A DNA stretch of 21,526 nucleotides from Streptosporangiaceae bacterium (lineage in GTDB: Bacteria > Actinomycetota > Actinomycetes > Streptosporangiales > Streptosporangiaceae), in contig JAICWX010000139.1 in NCBI GenBank assembly GCA_025934635.1, positions 1 through 21,526 of the forward strand, given 5' to 3'. The notes beneath the pieces were generated by a model. The model saw nothing but the letters and a program-made list of their open reading frames with translations. It was not told the DNA's origin and did no database searches. The position numbers and the translations under genes are program-made. Shown piece after piece: positions 1 to 6,783 of this stretch. Numbering within the stretch: the first letter of the stretch is position 1; every line of letters begins with the position of its first letter.

Positions 1-713
1 CCGCCTACGACGCCAGCGGCGAGATGCTCATGCACCTGCAGAAGGCCATCGACTACGACGTCTTCGCCCGCTCGCTGTCCATCGGGGCCGAGACGATGGT
101 GATGAAGTTCCAGCCGGACAAGCCCATGCACGAGCGCTACGCGGTCGAGCACGACTTCCTCGCCCCGGACGCGGGCCTCGAGGTGGTGACGATCGGCAAG
201 CTGGTCAACGCGTTCTTCCGGTGGGAGTTCAACTCCTGCGAGACCCTGGTCTCCGGCGGCGAGGTCTACCCCATCGACTACGCCAACGCCTGCCCCGACG
301 TCGCGCTGACCAGCCTGCACTACTACTTCCCGTGGGCGATGAAGGCCCTGGTCAAGTGGACCGTCTTCGCCATGGTCACCGGCCGCCAGGCCAAGCTGGA
401 CCTGGCGACCGACCGGTACTTCGCGGTGGCCGACGAGCCGGGCCTGTCGTACGGGGACAAGCTGGGCGAGTACCGCAAGCTGGCCGACGAGTTCTTCGAG
501 ACCGACCGCTACCAGGACTTCTGCGCGACCGAACTGTCCGGCCTGGACCAGCTGATGCTGGACTGGGTGGCCGGGCCCGACTTCGACCAGCTGCTGGTCC
601 GGACGGTCCAGTCGGTCTACCCGGCCCACGAGCACGACAAGTTCATCGCCCACCTGCGCGGACTGCTGCACCTGTGGGTCCGCGACGAAAGCGCGCGGCT
701 GGACACGGCGTGA
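1..713 (+). CDS. ATP-grasp-like ligase, C-terminal part (5' end outside window)
   Basis: The reading frame is open from base 3 with no stop, so the gene starts upstream of the window; the Met at 24 is internal. About 236 residues are visible. The segment FRWEFNSCETLV...VYPIDYANACPDVAL (about codons 72-104 from base 3) resembles the end of an ATP-grasp fold, where acidic and Asn residues hold Mg-ATP, and is followed by a helical tail rich in Trp, Tyr and Asp. From memory of actinobacterial genomes, proteins with this tail are often next to GCS2-family ligases, as here: the next gene starts 55 bp downstream on the same strand. Probable role: ATP-dependent carboxylate-amine ligation in the same cytoplasmic pathway. 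Substrate unknown. The family call is moderate because the N-terminal nucleotide-binding half is not visible. Confidence 0.6.
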   Translation, partial: AYDASGEMLMHLQKAIDYDVFARSLSIGAETMVMKFQPDKPMHERYAVEHDFLAPDAGLEVVTIGKLVNAFFRWEFNSCETLVSGGEVYPIDYANACPDVALTSLHYYFPWAMKALVKWTVFAMVTGRQAKLDLATDRYFAVADEPGLSYGDKLGEYRKLADEFFETDRYQDFCATELSGLDQLMLDWVAGPDFDQLLVRTVQSVYPAHEHDKFIAHLRGLLHLWVRDESARLDTA

Positions 714-768
714 GACGGGTACGAAGCTGACAGCAAAGGCAGATCTACCTCGTTGAGCGGAGCCTGAA

Positions 769-2244
769 GTGGGCCGTGATATCCAGGCCATCAAGATCAG
801 CGGCGAAGACCGGCGCCGGTACCGGGACAAGGTGCGGCGCTCGCTCGACGTGTTCGCCCGCATGCTCCGCGAGCGCCTGTTCGAGGAGGATCCCTCGACG
901 GTCGGCCAGGAAATCGAGCTGAACCTGGTCGACGAGCACGGGATGCCGTCGATGCGCAACGCCGCCGCGCTCGACGCGATCGCCAGCCCGGCCTGGGACA
1001 CCGAGGTCGGGCAGTTCAACCTGGAGATCAACGTGCCGCCGCGGACGCTCGACGGCGACTCGCTCGCCACCCTGGAAACCGAGCTCCGCGCCGACCTCAA
1101 CGAGGCCGACACCCGGGCCCGCACGGTCGGCAGCCAGCTGGTCATGGTCGGCATCCTGCCCACCCTGGCCGAACACGACGTGGCCGAGGACTCCATGTCC
1201 GCCAACGAGCGCTACAAGGTGCTCAACGAGCAGATCTTCGCCGCCCGCGGCGAGGACATGCGGATCGAGATCGACGGCGCCGAGCAGCTGCTCACCCACA
1301 CCGACAGCATCACGCCCGAGTCCGCCTGCACCAGCGTGCAGCTGCACATCCAGGTCAGCCCGGACGCGTTCGCCGATTACTGGAACGCGGCCCAGGCCAT
1401 CGCGGGCGCGCAGGTCGCGCTGGCGGCGAACTCCCCGTACCTGTTCGGCCGGCAGCTGTGGCACGAGACCAGGATCACGCTGTTCGAGCAGGCCACCGAC
1501 ACCCGCTCGGACGAGCTGAAGGAGCAGGGGGTACGGCCCCGGGTGTGGTTCGGGGAACGCTGGATCACCTCGGTGTTCGACCTGTTCGAGGAGAACATCA
1601 GGTACTTCCCGGCCCTGCTGCCGATCTGCGAGGACGAGGACCCGCTGGCCGCCCTCGACGCGGGCGCCATCCCCGAGCTGGGCGAGATGAGCCTGCACAA
1701 CGGGACGATCTACCGCTGGAACCGTCCCGTCTACGGCATCGTGGCCGGCCGGCCGCACCTGCGGGTGGAGAACCGGGTGCTGCCGGCCGGGCCGACCATC
1801 GCCGATGTCTGCGCCAACGCGGCGTTCTACTACGGCCTGGTCCGCGCCCTGGCCGAGGCGGACCGGCCGATCTGGACCCAGATGTCCTTCGCCACCGCGT
1901 CCGAGAACCTGCACGAGGCCGCCCGGCGCGGCCTGGACGCCCAGCAGTACTGGCCGGGCGTGGGGGATACGCCGGTCTCCGAGCTGATCCTGCGCCGCCT
2001 GCTGCCGCTGGCCCGCGACGGCCTGAACCGCTGGGGGGTGGACGACGCGGCCGCCGGCCGGCTGCTCGGCATCATCGAGCGGCGCGCCCTGTCCGGCCAG
2101 AACGGCTCCGCCTGGCAGATCGCCACCGTGGACAAGATGACCCAGGGCGGCCTGGACCGCCGCGAGGCGCTGCGCCGGATGACCCTGGCCTACATCGACC
2201 GGATGCACTCGAACGAGCCCGTGCACACCTGGTCCGTGGACTAG
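769..2244 (+). CDS. Glutamate-cysteine ligase family (GCS2-type) protein
   Basis: A 491-residue cytoplasmic protein of the GCS2 carboxylate-amine ligase superfamily, which couples ATP hydrolysis to gamma-glutamyl amide formation. Visible family segments are the acidic strand EIELNLVD (residues 48-55), GQFNLEINVPPR (81-92), TSVQLHIQV (188-196), ANSPYLFG (220-227) and the basic RVENRVLPAGP (332-342). At 491 aa it is clearly longer than YbdK-type GCS2 proteins (about 370 aa) and belongs to a long actinobacterial subgroup. The start is GTG at 769, chosen because GCGGAG (757-762) is a Shine-Dalgarno 6 nt upstream and the next residues are collinear with the family. It lies 55 bp after an ATP-grasp-like gene, probably in one operon. 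Actinobacteria make mycothiol and ergothioneine rather than glutathione, so the product may be a gamma-glutamyl compound other than glutathione; the substrate is not determinable. Confidence 0.85.
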   Translation: MGRDIQAIKISGEDRRRYRDKVRRSLDVFARMLRERLFEEDPSTVGQEIELNLVDEHGMPSMRNAAALDAIASPAWDTEVGQFNLEINVPPRTLDGDSLATLETELRADLNEADTRARTVGSQLVMVGILPTLAEHDVAEDSMSANERYKVLNEQIFAARGEDMRIEIDGAEQLLTHTDSITPESACTSVQLHIQVSPDAFADYWNAAQAIAGAQVALAANSPYLFGRQLWHETRITLFEQATDTRSDELKEQGVRPRVWFGERWITSVFDLFEENIRYFPALLPICEDEDPLAALDAGAIPELGEMSLHNGTIYRWNRPVYGIVAGRPHLRVENRVLPAGPTIADVCANAAFYYGLVRALAEADRPIWTQMSFATASENLHEAARRGLDAQQYWPGVGDTPVSELILRRLLPLARDGLNRWGVDDAAAGRLLGIIERRALSGQNGSAWQIATVDKMTQGGLDRREALRRMTLAYIDRMHSNEPVHTWSVD

Positions 2245-2361
2245 CCGGAAGCGGCCCGGCCACGCTGAACGCCGCGTACCGGAACCCGAGGTACAGCGCG
2301 AACGCACCCAGCTAGCACGTCCGGCGGTCAGCGCGCGACGGCATGACGACGGGCATGACGA

Positions 2362-3813
2362 TCAGCGCGTGATGGCATAGTCGGCGCGCCGCGCCCGCCG
2401 GGTGCGGGCCCAGTACTCGAAGCTGAAGCCCGGCCACAGCGTCCGGTTGACGCCGTCGGCGTCCAGGTACCAGCTGCGGCAGCCGCCCTTGCTCCACACC
2501 GCGCGGCGCAGCCGCCGCTGCAGCGCCTTGTTGTACCGCCGCTGCGCGTCCTCGCTGACCTCGATGGTGCTCGCCTTGTCAGCCGACAGGATGCGCAGGC
2601 AGCTCAGCACGTGCTGGATCTGGCTCTCGATCATGAACACGGCCGAGGTGTGACCCTGACCGGTGTTCGGGCCGAGGAGCAGGAACAGGTTCGGGAAGCC
2701 GGCCACGGTGACGCCCTGGTAGGCCTCCAGGTTCCCGGGCAGCAGCTTGCGCCCGTCCCGCCCGGCCGGGTGCAGGCTGGTGACGGACTCGATCGCCCGG
2801 AAGCCGGTCGCGTAGATGATCACGTCCGCCTTGTGCTCCTGGCCGTCCGCGGTGGTCACGCCCGCCTCGGTGATCTCGGCAATCCCCTCGGTGACCAGCG
2901 ATACGTTCGGCCGCTGCAGCGCCGGATAGTAGTCCGAGGACAGCAGGATCCGCTTGCAGCCGATGGTGTAGTCCGGGGTGAGCCGGGCCCGCAGCGCCGG
3001 GTCGGTGACCTGGGACGTCAGCTGCCGCCGCGCCACCAATTCCAGCGGCGCCATCAGCTTCCGGCTGACCGCGAAGCCCAGCGCCCGCAGCTCGAGCCCC
3101 ATGTAGATCGCGTCCCGCAGCGCCCGCGCGGTCGCCGGCGCCTTCCGGAACGCGGCCCGCACCCGGCCGGGGATCGGCGCGTCCGGGCGCGGGTGGATCC
3201 ACGGCGGCGTGCGCTGGAACACCGTGAGCTGTCCGGCCTGCTTCGCGATCTCGGGCACGAACTGGATGGCCGACGCCCCGGTCCCGATCACCGCGACCCG
3301 CTTGCCCGCCAGGTCACAGGAGTGGTCCCAGCGGGACGAGTGGAACGTGGTCCCGCCGAACCGCCCGGCCCCCGGGATGTCCGGGTAGGCCGGCAGGTGC
3401 AGCGCGCCCGCCGCGGACACCACCGCCCGCGGCCGCCAGCTGCCCAGCTCGCCGTGCTCGACGGTCTGCACATCCCAGCGCCGGGCGTCCTCGTCCCAGT
3501 CCATCCGCTCGACCACGCTGCCGTAGCGGATGTGCGCCTCGAGCCCGTACCGGCGGGCGCACCGGCGCAGGTAGTCCCAGATTTCCCGCTGCGGCGCGAA
3601 CAGCCGGCTCCAGTCCGGGTTCGGCTCGAAGGAGTAGGAGTACAGCGGCGACGGCACGTCGCACGCGCACCCCGGATACTGGTTGTCCCGCCAGGTCCCG
3701 CCGAGGTCGTCCTCCTTGTCCAGGATGATGAAATCGTCGTACCCGGCCTTCTTCAGCGCGATCCCCATCCCGATCCCGCCGAACCCGGCTCCCACGATCA
3801 CGATCCCTGGCAT
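2362..3813 (-). CDS. Flavin-containing monooxygenase, Baeyer-Villiger type
   Basis: A 483-residue class B flavoprotein monooxygenase. The N-terminal FAD-binding motif GAGFGG is at residues 8-13, followed by LGGTWRDNQYPGCACDVPS (38-56), typical of BVMOs. The type I BVMO fingerprint FxGxxxHxxxW[DP] is exact (residues 152-163). A second dinucleotide motif GTGAS (177-181) should bind NADPH, and YATGF lies near the C-terminal third. Expected chemistry is oxygen insertion into ketones, or N/S oxidation, using NADPH and O2; the substrate cannot be told. A longer frame runs to 3912, but ATG 3813 begins right at the FAD strand (MPGIVIVGAG) and has a -10 box 6 nt upstream, so I place the start there. 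It is monocistronic, divergent from the HAD remnant and convergent with the GCS2 gene. Confidence 0.9.
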   Translation of the reverse strand: MPGIVIVGAGFGGIGMGIALKKAGYDDFIILDKEDDLGGTWRDNQYPGCACDVPSPLYSYSFEPNPDWSRLFAPQREIWDYLRRCARRYGLEAHIRYGSVVERMDWDEDARRWDVQTVEHGELGSWRPRAVVSAAGALHLPAYPDIPGAGRFGGTTFHSSRWDHSCDLAGKRVAVIGTGASAIQFVPEIAKQAGQLTVFQRTPPWIHPRPDAPIPGRVRAAFRKAPATARALRDAIYMGLELRALGFAVSRKLMAPLELVARRQLTSQVTDPALRARLTPDYTIGCKRILLSSDYYPALQRPNVSLVTEGIAEITEAGVTTADGQEHKADVIIYATGFRAIESVTSLHPAGRDGRKLLPGNLEAYQGVTVAGFPNLFLLLGPNTGQGHTSAVFMIESQIQHVLSCLRILSADKASTIEVSEDAQRRYNKALQRRLRRAVWSKGGCRSWYLDADGVNRTLWPGFSFEYWARTRRARRADYAITR

Positions 3814-3819
3814 GTCAGG

Positions 3820-3825
3820 ACGATA
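3820..3825 (-). promoter_or_regulatory. -10 box of the flavin monooxygenase gene (leaderless)
   Basis: On the minus strand TATCGT (TAnnnT) is followed by six bases and then the ATG at 3813, placing the expected transcription start at or next to the A of the start codon. There is no Shine-Dalgarno sequence, which agrees with a leaderless mRNA. No convincing -35 box is seen. Confidence 0.5.
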
Positions 3826-3879
3826 ACGCAGGAACACCGCCCCCGGCCACGACGTACCCCGACCCGTGACCACCCAGAA

Positions 3880-3891
3880 AAAAGATCTTTT
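3880..3891. repeat. AT-rich 12-bp perfect palindrome AAAAGATCTTTT
   Basis: A perfect palindrome in the 212-bp space between the divergent monooxygenase (start 3813) and HAD remnant (start 4026). Its A/T runs stand out in this GC-rich sequence. It is followed directly by GACC, so TTGACC (3890-3895) could act as a -35 box, but no matching -10 box follows. It may be a protein-binding site or a bent spacer; no regulator is evident nearby. Confidence 0.4.
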
Positions 3892-4025
3892 GACCGAACG
3901 AGGCTGGCTCACGCCCCCCTCCCCAGCTCACGTGACCCGGCCCCAGCGCCCCGCGGACTCGGTGTGCCCCCGGTTACCTTCTTATGTACGCTGTGCGCCA
4001 CCCACCGGGAAAGAGGTGTCTGCCC

Positions 4026-4301
4026 ATGGCGATTCGCGCGGTGGTGTTCGATATCGGCGGCGTCCTGGAGATCACCCAGGATTTGAGCCCGACCAGATCA
4101 CAGGACTCTATTACCCGGTCGTGGGAGGCCCGGCTGGGCTTGCCGGCCGGGGAGATCGACGTGCAGGCGGGCGAGGCCGTGTTCGTCGACGACTACGTCC
4201 CCAACGTGACCGCCGCCAGCGAGGCGGGTCTGCACGCCGTCCATTTCACCGGCAACGCCACGGTCATCGGGGAAATCGAGCGGCTGCTCGGCCAGCCCTG
4301 A
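4026..4301 (+). pseudogene. HAD-superfamily hydrolase with in-frame internal deletion
   Basis: The 91-codon ORF has an ATG start and a good Shine-Dalgarno (AGAGG, 4012-4016, 9 nt upstream), but joins only the two ends of a HAD subfamily IA hydrolase. Residues 1-14 give motif I (VVFDIGGVLE, nucleophile Asp9). Residues 49-75 give motif IV and its sequel (GEAVFVDD, then VPNVTAASEAGLHAVHF), normally found near the end of a roughly 200-residue protein. The cap and motifs II (Ser/Thr) and III (Lys) are absent. The junction is near residues 44-47 (about 4155-4166), where GLPAGEID meets VQAGEAVFVDD. The frame is preserved, so a short protein could be made, but it cannot have the normal phosphatase fold. 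It is convergent with the HIT gene 20 bp away. Confidence 0.75.
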
Positions 4302-4321
4302 ACATAGTCCGCCCGAACGCG

Positions 4322-4777
4322 TCAGTCCGGCCGGGCCGCCTCGGCCTGCCTGAGCCGCTCGGCCATGGCGTCGGTTTCCGCCACGGATAGCCGGGGCACC
4401 TCGCCCCACTGAGTGCCGCCCTCTTCCAGCGTGCCCGCCACGTGGAAATGCACATGGGCCACGGCCTGATTGGCGGCTATCCCGTTGTTCTGCCAGATCG
4501 CGATCCCCGGCCGCCTCTCCGCCGCATCGACGATCCGGGCCGCATGACGGATCTCCCGCATCAGCGCCCCCGACTCCTCGTCCCTCAGGTCCAGGATCGT
4601 CGGGCAGTGCCGGACCGGCACGACCAGCAGGTGCGACACGCCACGCTGCTCCCGCGTGACCAGGATGGCCGTAAGCTCGCTGCGCCGCAGGATGGTGTAC
4701 GGCTTCTCGCCCAGGAGAAACGCGCAGAACGGGCAGCTCCCGCCCGACGGCAGCACGATGTTGTTCACACCGGTCAT
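4322..4777 (-). CDS. HIT-family protein (histidine triad hydrolase/transferase)
   Basis: A 151-residue protein with the histidine triad HVHFHVAG (His108, His110, His112), the catalytic signature of nucleotide-phosphate hydrolases and transferases acting on adenylated or dinucleoside substrates. An N-terminal CPFC pair (residues 15-18) is typical of zinc-containing HIT proteins. The segment SHLLVVPVRHCPTILDL (48-64) matches the usual HIT beta-sheet region. The length is normal for the family. The ATG at 4777 has no strong ribosome-binding site. The gene is divergent from the LysR remnant at 4868. The exact substrate (AMP-lysine-like, AppppA-like or other) cannot be assigned. Confidence 0.9.
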   Translation of the reverse strand: MTGVNNIVLPSGGSCPFCAFLLGEKPYTILRRSELTAILVTREQRGVSHLLVVPVRHCPTILDLRDEESGALMREIRHAARIVDAAERRPGIAIWQNNGIAANQAVAHVHFHVAGTLEEGGTQWGEVPRLSVAETDAMAERLRQAEAARPD

Positions 4778-4853
4778 GATCTCGCAGTGCGCAGCCGACG
4801 ATCAGCCCTGTCCGGAGGCTCCATAAGCAACTAGCGGCTAATAGCAAGCAATC

Positions 4854-4859
4854 TAGAAT
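4854..4859 (+). promoter_or_regulatory. Near-consensus -10 box in front of the LysR remnant
   Basis: TAGAAT lies 8 nt before the ATG at 4868, in a locally A/T-rich stretch (4830-4867). The arrangement matches the leaderless promoters elsewhere in the window and suggests that 4868 was once the true start of a LysR gene. No clear -35 box is seen. Confidence 0.45.
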
Positions 4860-4867
4860 CAGCAGTT

Positions 4868-4915
4868 ATGGAACTGCATCAGCTCGAGTACTTCGTGGCG
4901 GTCGCCGGGAAGTGA
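4868..4915 (+). pseudogene. LysR-family regulator remnant (first 15 codons only)
   Basis: ATG 4868 encodes MELHQLEYFVAVAGK and then TGA. The first 13 residues are the textbook start of a LysR helix-turn-helix domain (usual continuation: two acidic residues, then xSFTRAA). After AVA the match stops abruptly and the frame ends. Its last LysR-like bases (4892-4907) match 13 of 16 bases of the corresponding place in the intact LysR gene at 5923-5938, 1031 bp away. Between them lies a MntA-HepT module on the other strand. The remnant is best read as the original 5' end of a LysR gene separated from its body by inserted DNA, or as the stump of a second LysR gene. Confidence 0.65.
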
Positions 4916-4971
4916 CGCTGCGGGAAGAGCTGGGGGTCGGGTCGGGGATGGAGCGGACGCTGGCTCTCGTC

Positions 4972-5388
4972 TCACGCGTCGGGATCATCACCGCGGTGGT
5001 CAGGCTCCGTCTCCGGCTTTGCCGCTAGGCCGTACGCTTGCGCTAGGTCGGGGAACTCTGCGCGGATGATGGCCAGCGCTTGTTCCTCTAGAACCGGCGG
5101 CTCTTCCTGGGCGATCTTCCAGACGACGGCCCAGTCGACGCTGAAGTAGCGGTGCACAGCCAGGTTGCGAAACGCGCGGATCTGCCGCCACGCCACGTCA
5201 GGATACCTGTCGCGGAACTCGTCCGAGAGCGCGCTTGCGATCTCACCGAGCAAGAGCATCCGGTACAGCACGGCGTCGCGCAGGACCCGGTCGGCGTCCC
5301 AGCGCTCGCGGGTCACCCCGTCGAGGTACTCCCGGACCACACGGGTGTGATCGACAAGATCGGCAACGTACAGTTCCTCACGCCGCAT
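4972..5388 (-). CDS. hepT: HepT-like HEPN ribonuclease toxin (DUF86 family)
   Basis: A 138-residue all-helical HEPN-domain protein. The RX4HXY signature is present as RNLAVHRY (Arg74, His79, Tyr81). In characterised MntA-HepT systems Arg and His form the RNase site, and the Tyr is the residue oligo-AMPylated by the partner antitoxin, which silences the toxin. The C-terminal tail (about 122-138) is acidic and low in complexity. Its start overlaps the end of the upstream nucleotidyltransferase gene by 11 bp, so the two are translationally coupled, antitoxin first. Codon use is less GC-biased than in the neighbours, suggesting transfer. Likely role: stress or phage-triggered RNA cleavage; the actual trigger is unknown. 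Confidence 0.85.
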   Translation of the reverse strand: MRREELYVADLVDHTRVVREYLDGVTRERWDADRVLRDAVLYRMLLLGEIASALSDEFRDRYPDVAWRQIRAFRNLAVHRYFSVDWAVVWKIAQEEPPVLEEQALAIIRAEFPDLAQAYGLAAKPETEPDHRGDDPDA

Positions 5389-5677
5389 ACAGAACCTGGG
5401 CGTCGGCCAGCACCTGATCCCGGATCACTCGGTGCAGCCCGTCCTTCGGGACGAGGTCGACGGGCCGGCCGAACAGATCTTCCAGGTCCTCCTGCAACGC
5501 GAAGTACGACATGCCGAGGTCATTGCCCGGAACCCGCACGTACAACAGGTCCACGTCACTGTCTGGTCGCGCCGAGCCGCGCGCGACCGAACCGAAGACC
5601 GCCAGCTCGGCGATCCCGTACTTACGGCACAAGTCAGCGAGCCGCGCACTCAGTGCCCGGATCTCATCCAAGGTCAC
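5378..5677 (-). CDS. mntA: MntA-like minimal nucleotidyltransferase antitoxin
   Basis: A 99-residue minimal nucleotidyltransferase. The motif GSVARG (29-34) followed by SDVDLLYV (40-47) gives the GSX10DXD pattern with Asp41 and Asp43; the third acidic residue is probably Asp74 in PVDLV. In the known type VII toxin-antitoxin system, MntA transfers AMP to a Tyr of HepT and thereby neutralises it. The start is GTG at 5677, supported by GGGAGGG (5691-5685 on the minus strand) with a 7-nt spacer. The stop overlaps the start of hepT. The pair sits alone between a LysR fragment and a LysR gene with no visible transposase or integrase. Confidence 0.88.
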   Translation of the reverse strand: MTLDEIRALSARLADLCRKYGIAELAVFGSVARGSARPDSDVDLLYVRVPGNDLGMSYFALQEDLEDLFGRPVDLVPKDGLHRVIRDQVLADAQVLYAA

Positions 5678-5856
5678 CGCGCCGCCCTCCCTTCATCGCC
5701 CACGACCAGTTTACGATCCGCATAGTGATCACGCCTGCACGTCGAACGTCCCATTTGCGTGCCATGGGGTGGCCGTTGCGAGACTGGTACATCTCGGCCG
5801 GCCTGCCTACCTTGACCGGCGATGCCGCTGATTGCGAGATGCTGAGGAGATGTGCA

Positions 5857-6783
5857 ATGGATGACACGGACCAGCGGCGCCTAGATGCAGGTAACTCGAT
5901 AGACCTGAAGTGGCTTAGAAGTTTCGTGGTTGTGGCCGAGGAGGCCAGCTTCACCCGGGCGGCGGAGCGGGTGCACGTGGCCCAGCCCGGGGTGAGCGCG
6001 CAGGTCCGGCGGCTGGAGTCGGAGCTGGGGCAGCGGCTGCTTGACCGGTCGGGCCGCTCGGTCCGGCTGACCGAAGCCGGATCGGCCGTGCTGCCGTTCG
6101 CCCGCGCCGCCCTGGACGCGGTGGCCGGCGCCCGGCTGGCCATCGACGAGCTGGCCGGCCTGATCCGCGGGCAGGTCACGGTGGGCATGGTGAGCGGCTG
6201 CGCCCTCCCGGTCCTGGCCGAACTCCTGGCCCAGTTCCACAAGCGGTACCCCGGCGTGGCCATCACCTTGACCGAGGACAACTCGGACCGCCTCATCGAG
6301 ATGCTCACAGACGGCCGCCTCGACCTCGCCCTGATCGGCGTGGCCGGCGAACCCGTGCCCGGCCTCGACACCGCCGTCCTCATCGACGAAGAGCTGGTCG
6401 CGGCGATCGCCGCCGGTCACCCGCTGGCGGGCAAGGAAACGGTCGCGGTCACCGCGCTGCGCGACGAACCCCTGGTCAGCCTGCCCCCGGGCACCGGCGT
6501 CCGCGCCGCCCTCGACGCCGCCTGCGCCGCCGCCGGGTTCGCGCCGCGGATCGTGTTCGAGGCCAGCGCGCTGCCGATGGTGGTCACGATGGCCGCCCAG
6601 GGCCTGGGCCTCGCCGTGATCCCGGAATCGGTGGCGAGCAGGCCGGACGCGCCGGTGATCGTCCCCATCGTCAATCCCGCCGTCCGCTCCCGGCTGGAAC
6701 TGGCCTGGCGCCAGGAGCCGTCCGCCAACCCGGCTGCCCGGGTCCTCATCGAGCAGGTGCGAGCGCTCCGGCCACCGTCTTGA
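5857..6783 (+). CDS. LysR-family transcriptional regulator
   Basis: A 308-residue LysR regulator. The winged helix-turn-helix is at about residues 17-75 (LKWLRSFVVVAEEASFTRAA, then VAQPGVSAQVRRLESELG), followed by a substrate-binding domain beginning near GQVTVGMV (about 105). The frame is open back to 5152, but ATG 5857 is preferred: GAGGA (5844-5848) is a strong ribosome-binding site, and the extra upstream residues are the antisense of mntA-hepT. The first 25 or so codons use A/T-ending codons (CTA, ATA, CTT, AGA, AGT, GTT), and use becomes strongly GC-ending after about 5935, hinting at a chimeric 5' end. Its 3' end overlaps the convergent arginase gene by 38 bp. Target genes are unknown; the HIT or arginase gene are candidates. 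Confidence 0.9.
   Translation: MDDTDQRRLDAGNSIDLKWLRSFVVVAEEASFTRAAERVHVAQPGVSAQVRRLESELGQRLLDRSGRSVRLTEAGSAVLPFARAALDAVAGARLAIDELAGLIRGQVTVGMVSGCALPVLAELLAQFHKRYPGVAITLTEDNSDRLIEMLTDGRLDLALIGVAGEPVPGLDTAVLIDEELVAAIAAGHPLAGKETVAVTALRDEPLVSLPPGTGVRAALDAACAAAGFAPRIVFEASALPMVVTMAAQGLGLAVIPESVASRPDAPVIVPIVNPAVRSRLELAWRQEPSANPAARVLIEQVRALRPPS

Noticed and set aside
745..2307. 520-codon minus-strand ORF opposite the GCS2 gene
   Set aside because: It is a shadow of third-position GC bias: the plus strand encodes a protein with clear family motifs, while this frame is Arg/Gly/Val-rich without recognisable motifs.
4911..5027. GTG-started frame VTLREELGVGSG... following the LysR remnant
   Set aside because: No ribosome-binding site and no family match; most of it lies antisense to hepT and ends in an Arg/Leu-rich run.
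5152..5856. Upstream extension of the LysR reading frame back to 5152
   Set aside because: This segment is the antisense of mntA-hepT, and the LysR domain has its own ATG (5857) with a good ribosome-binding site.
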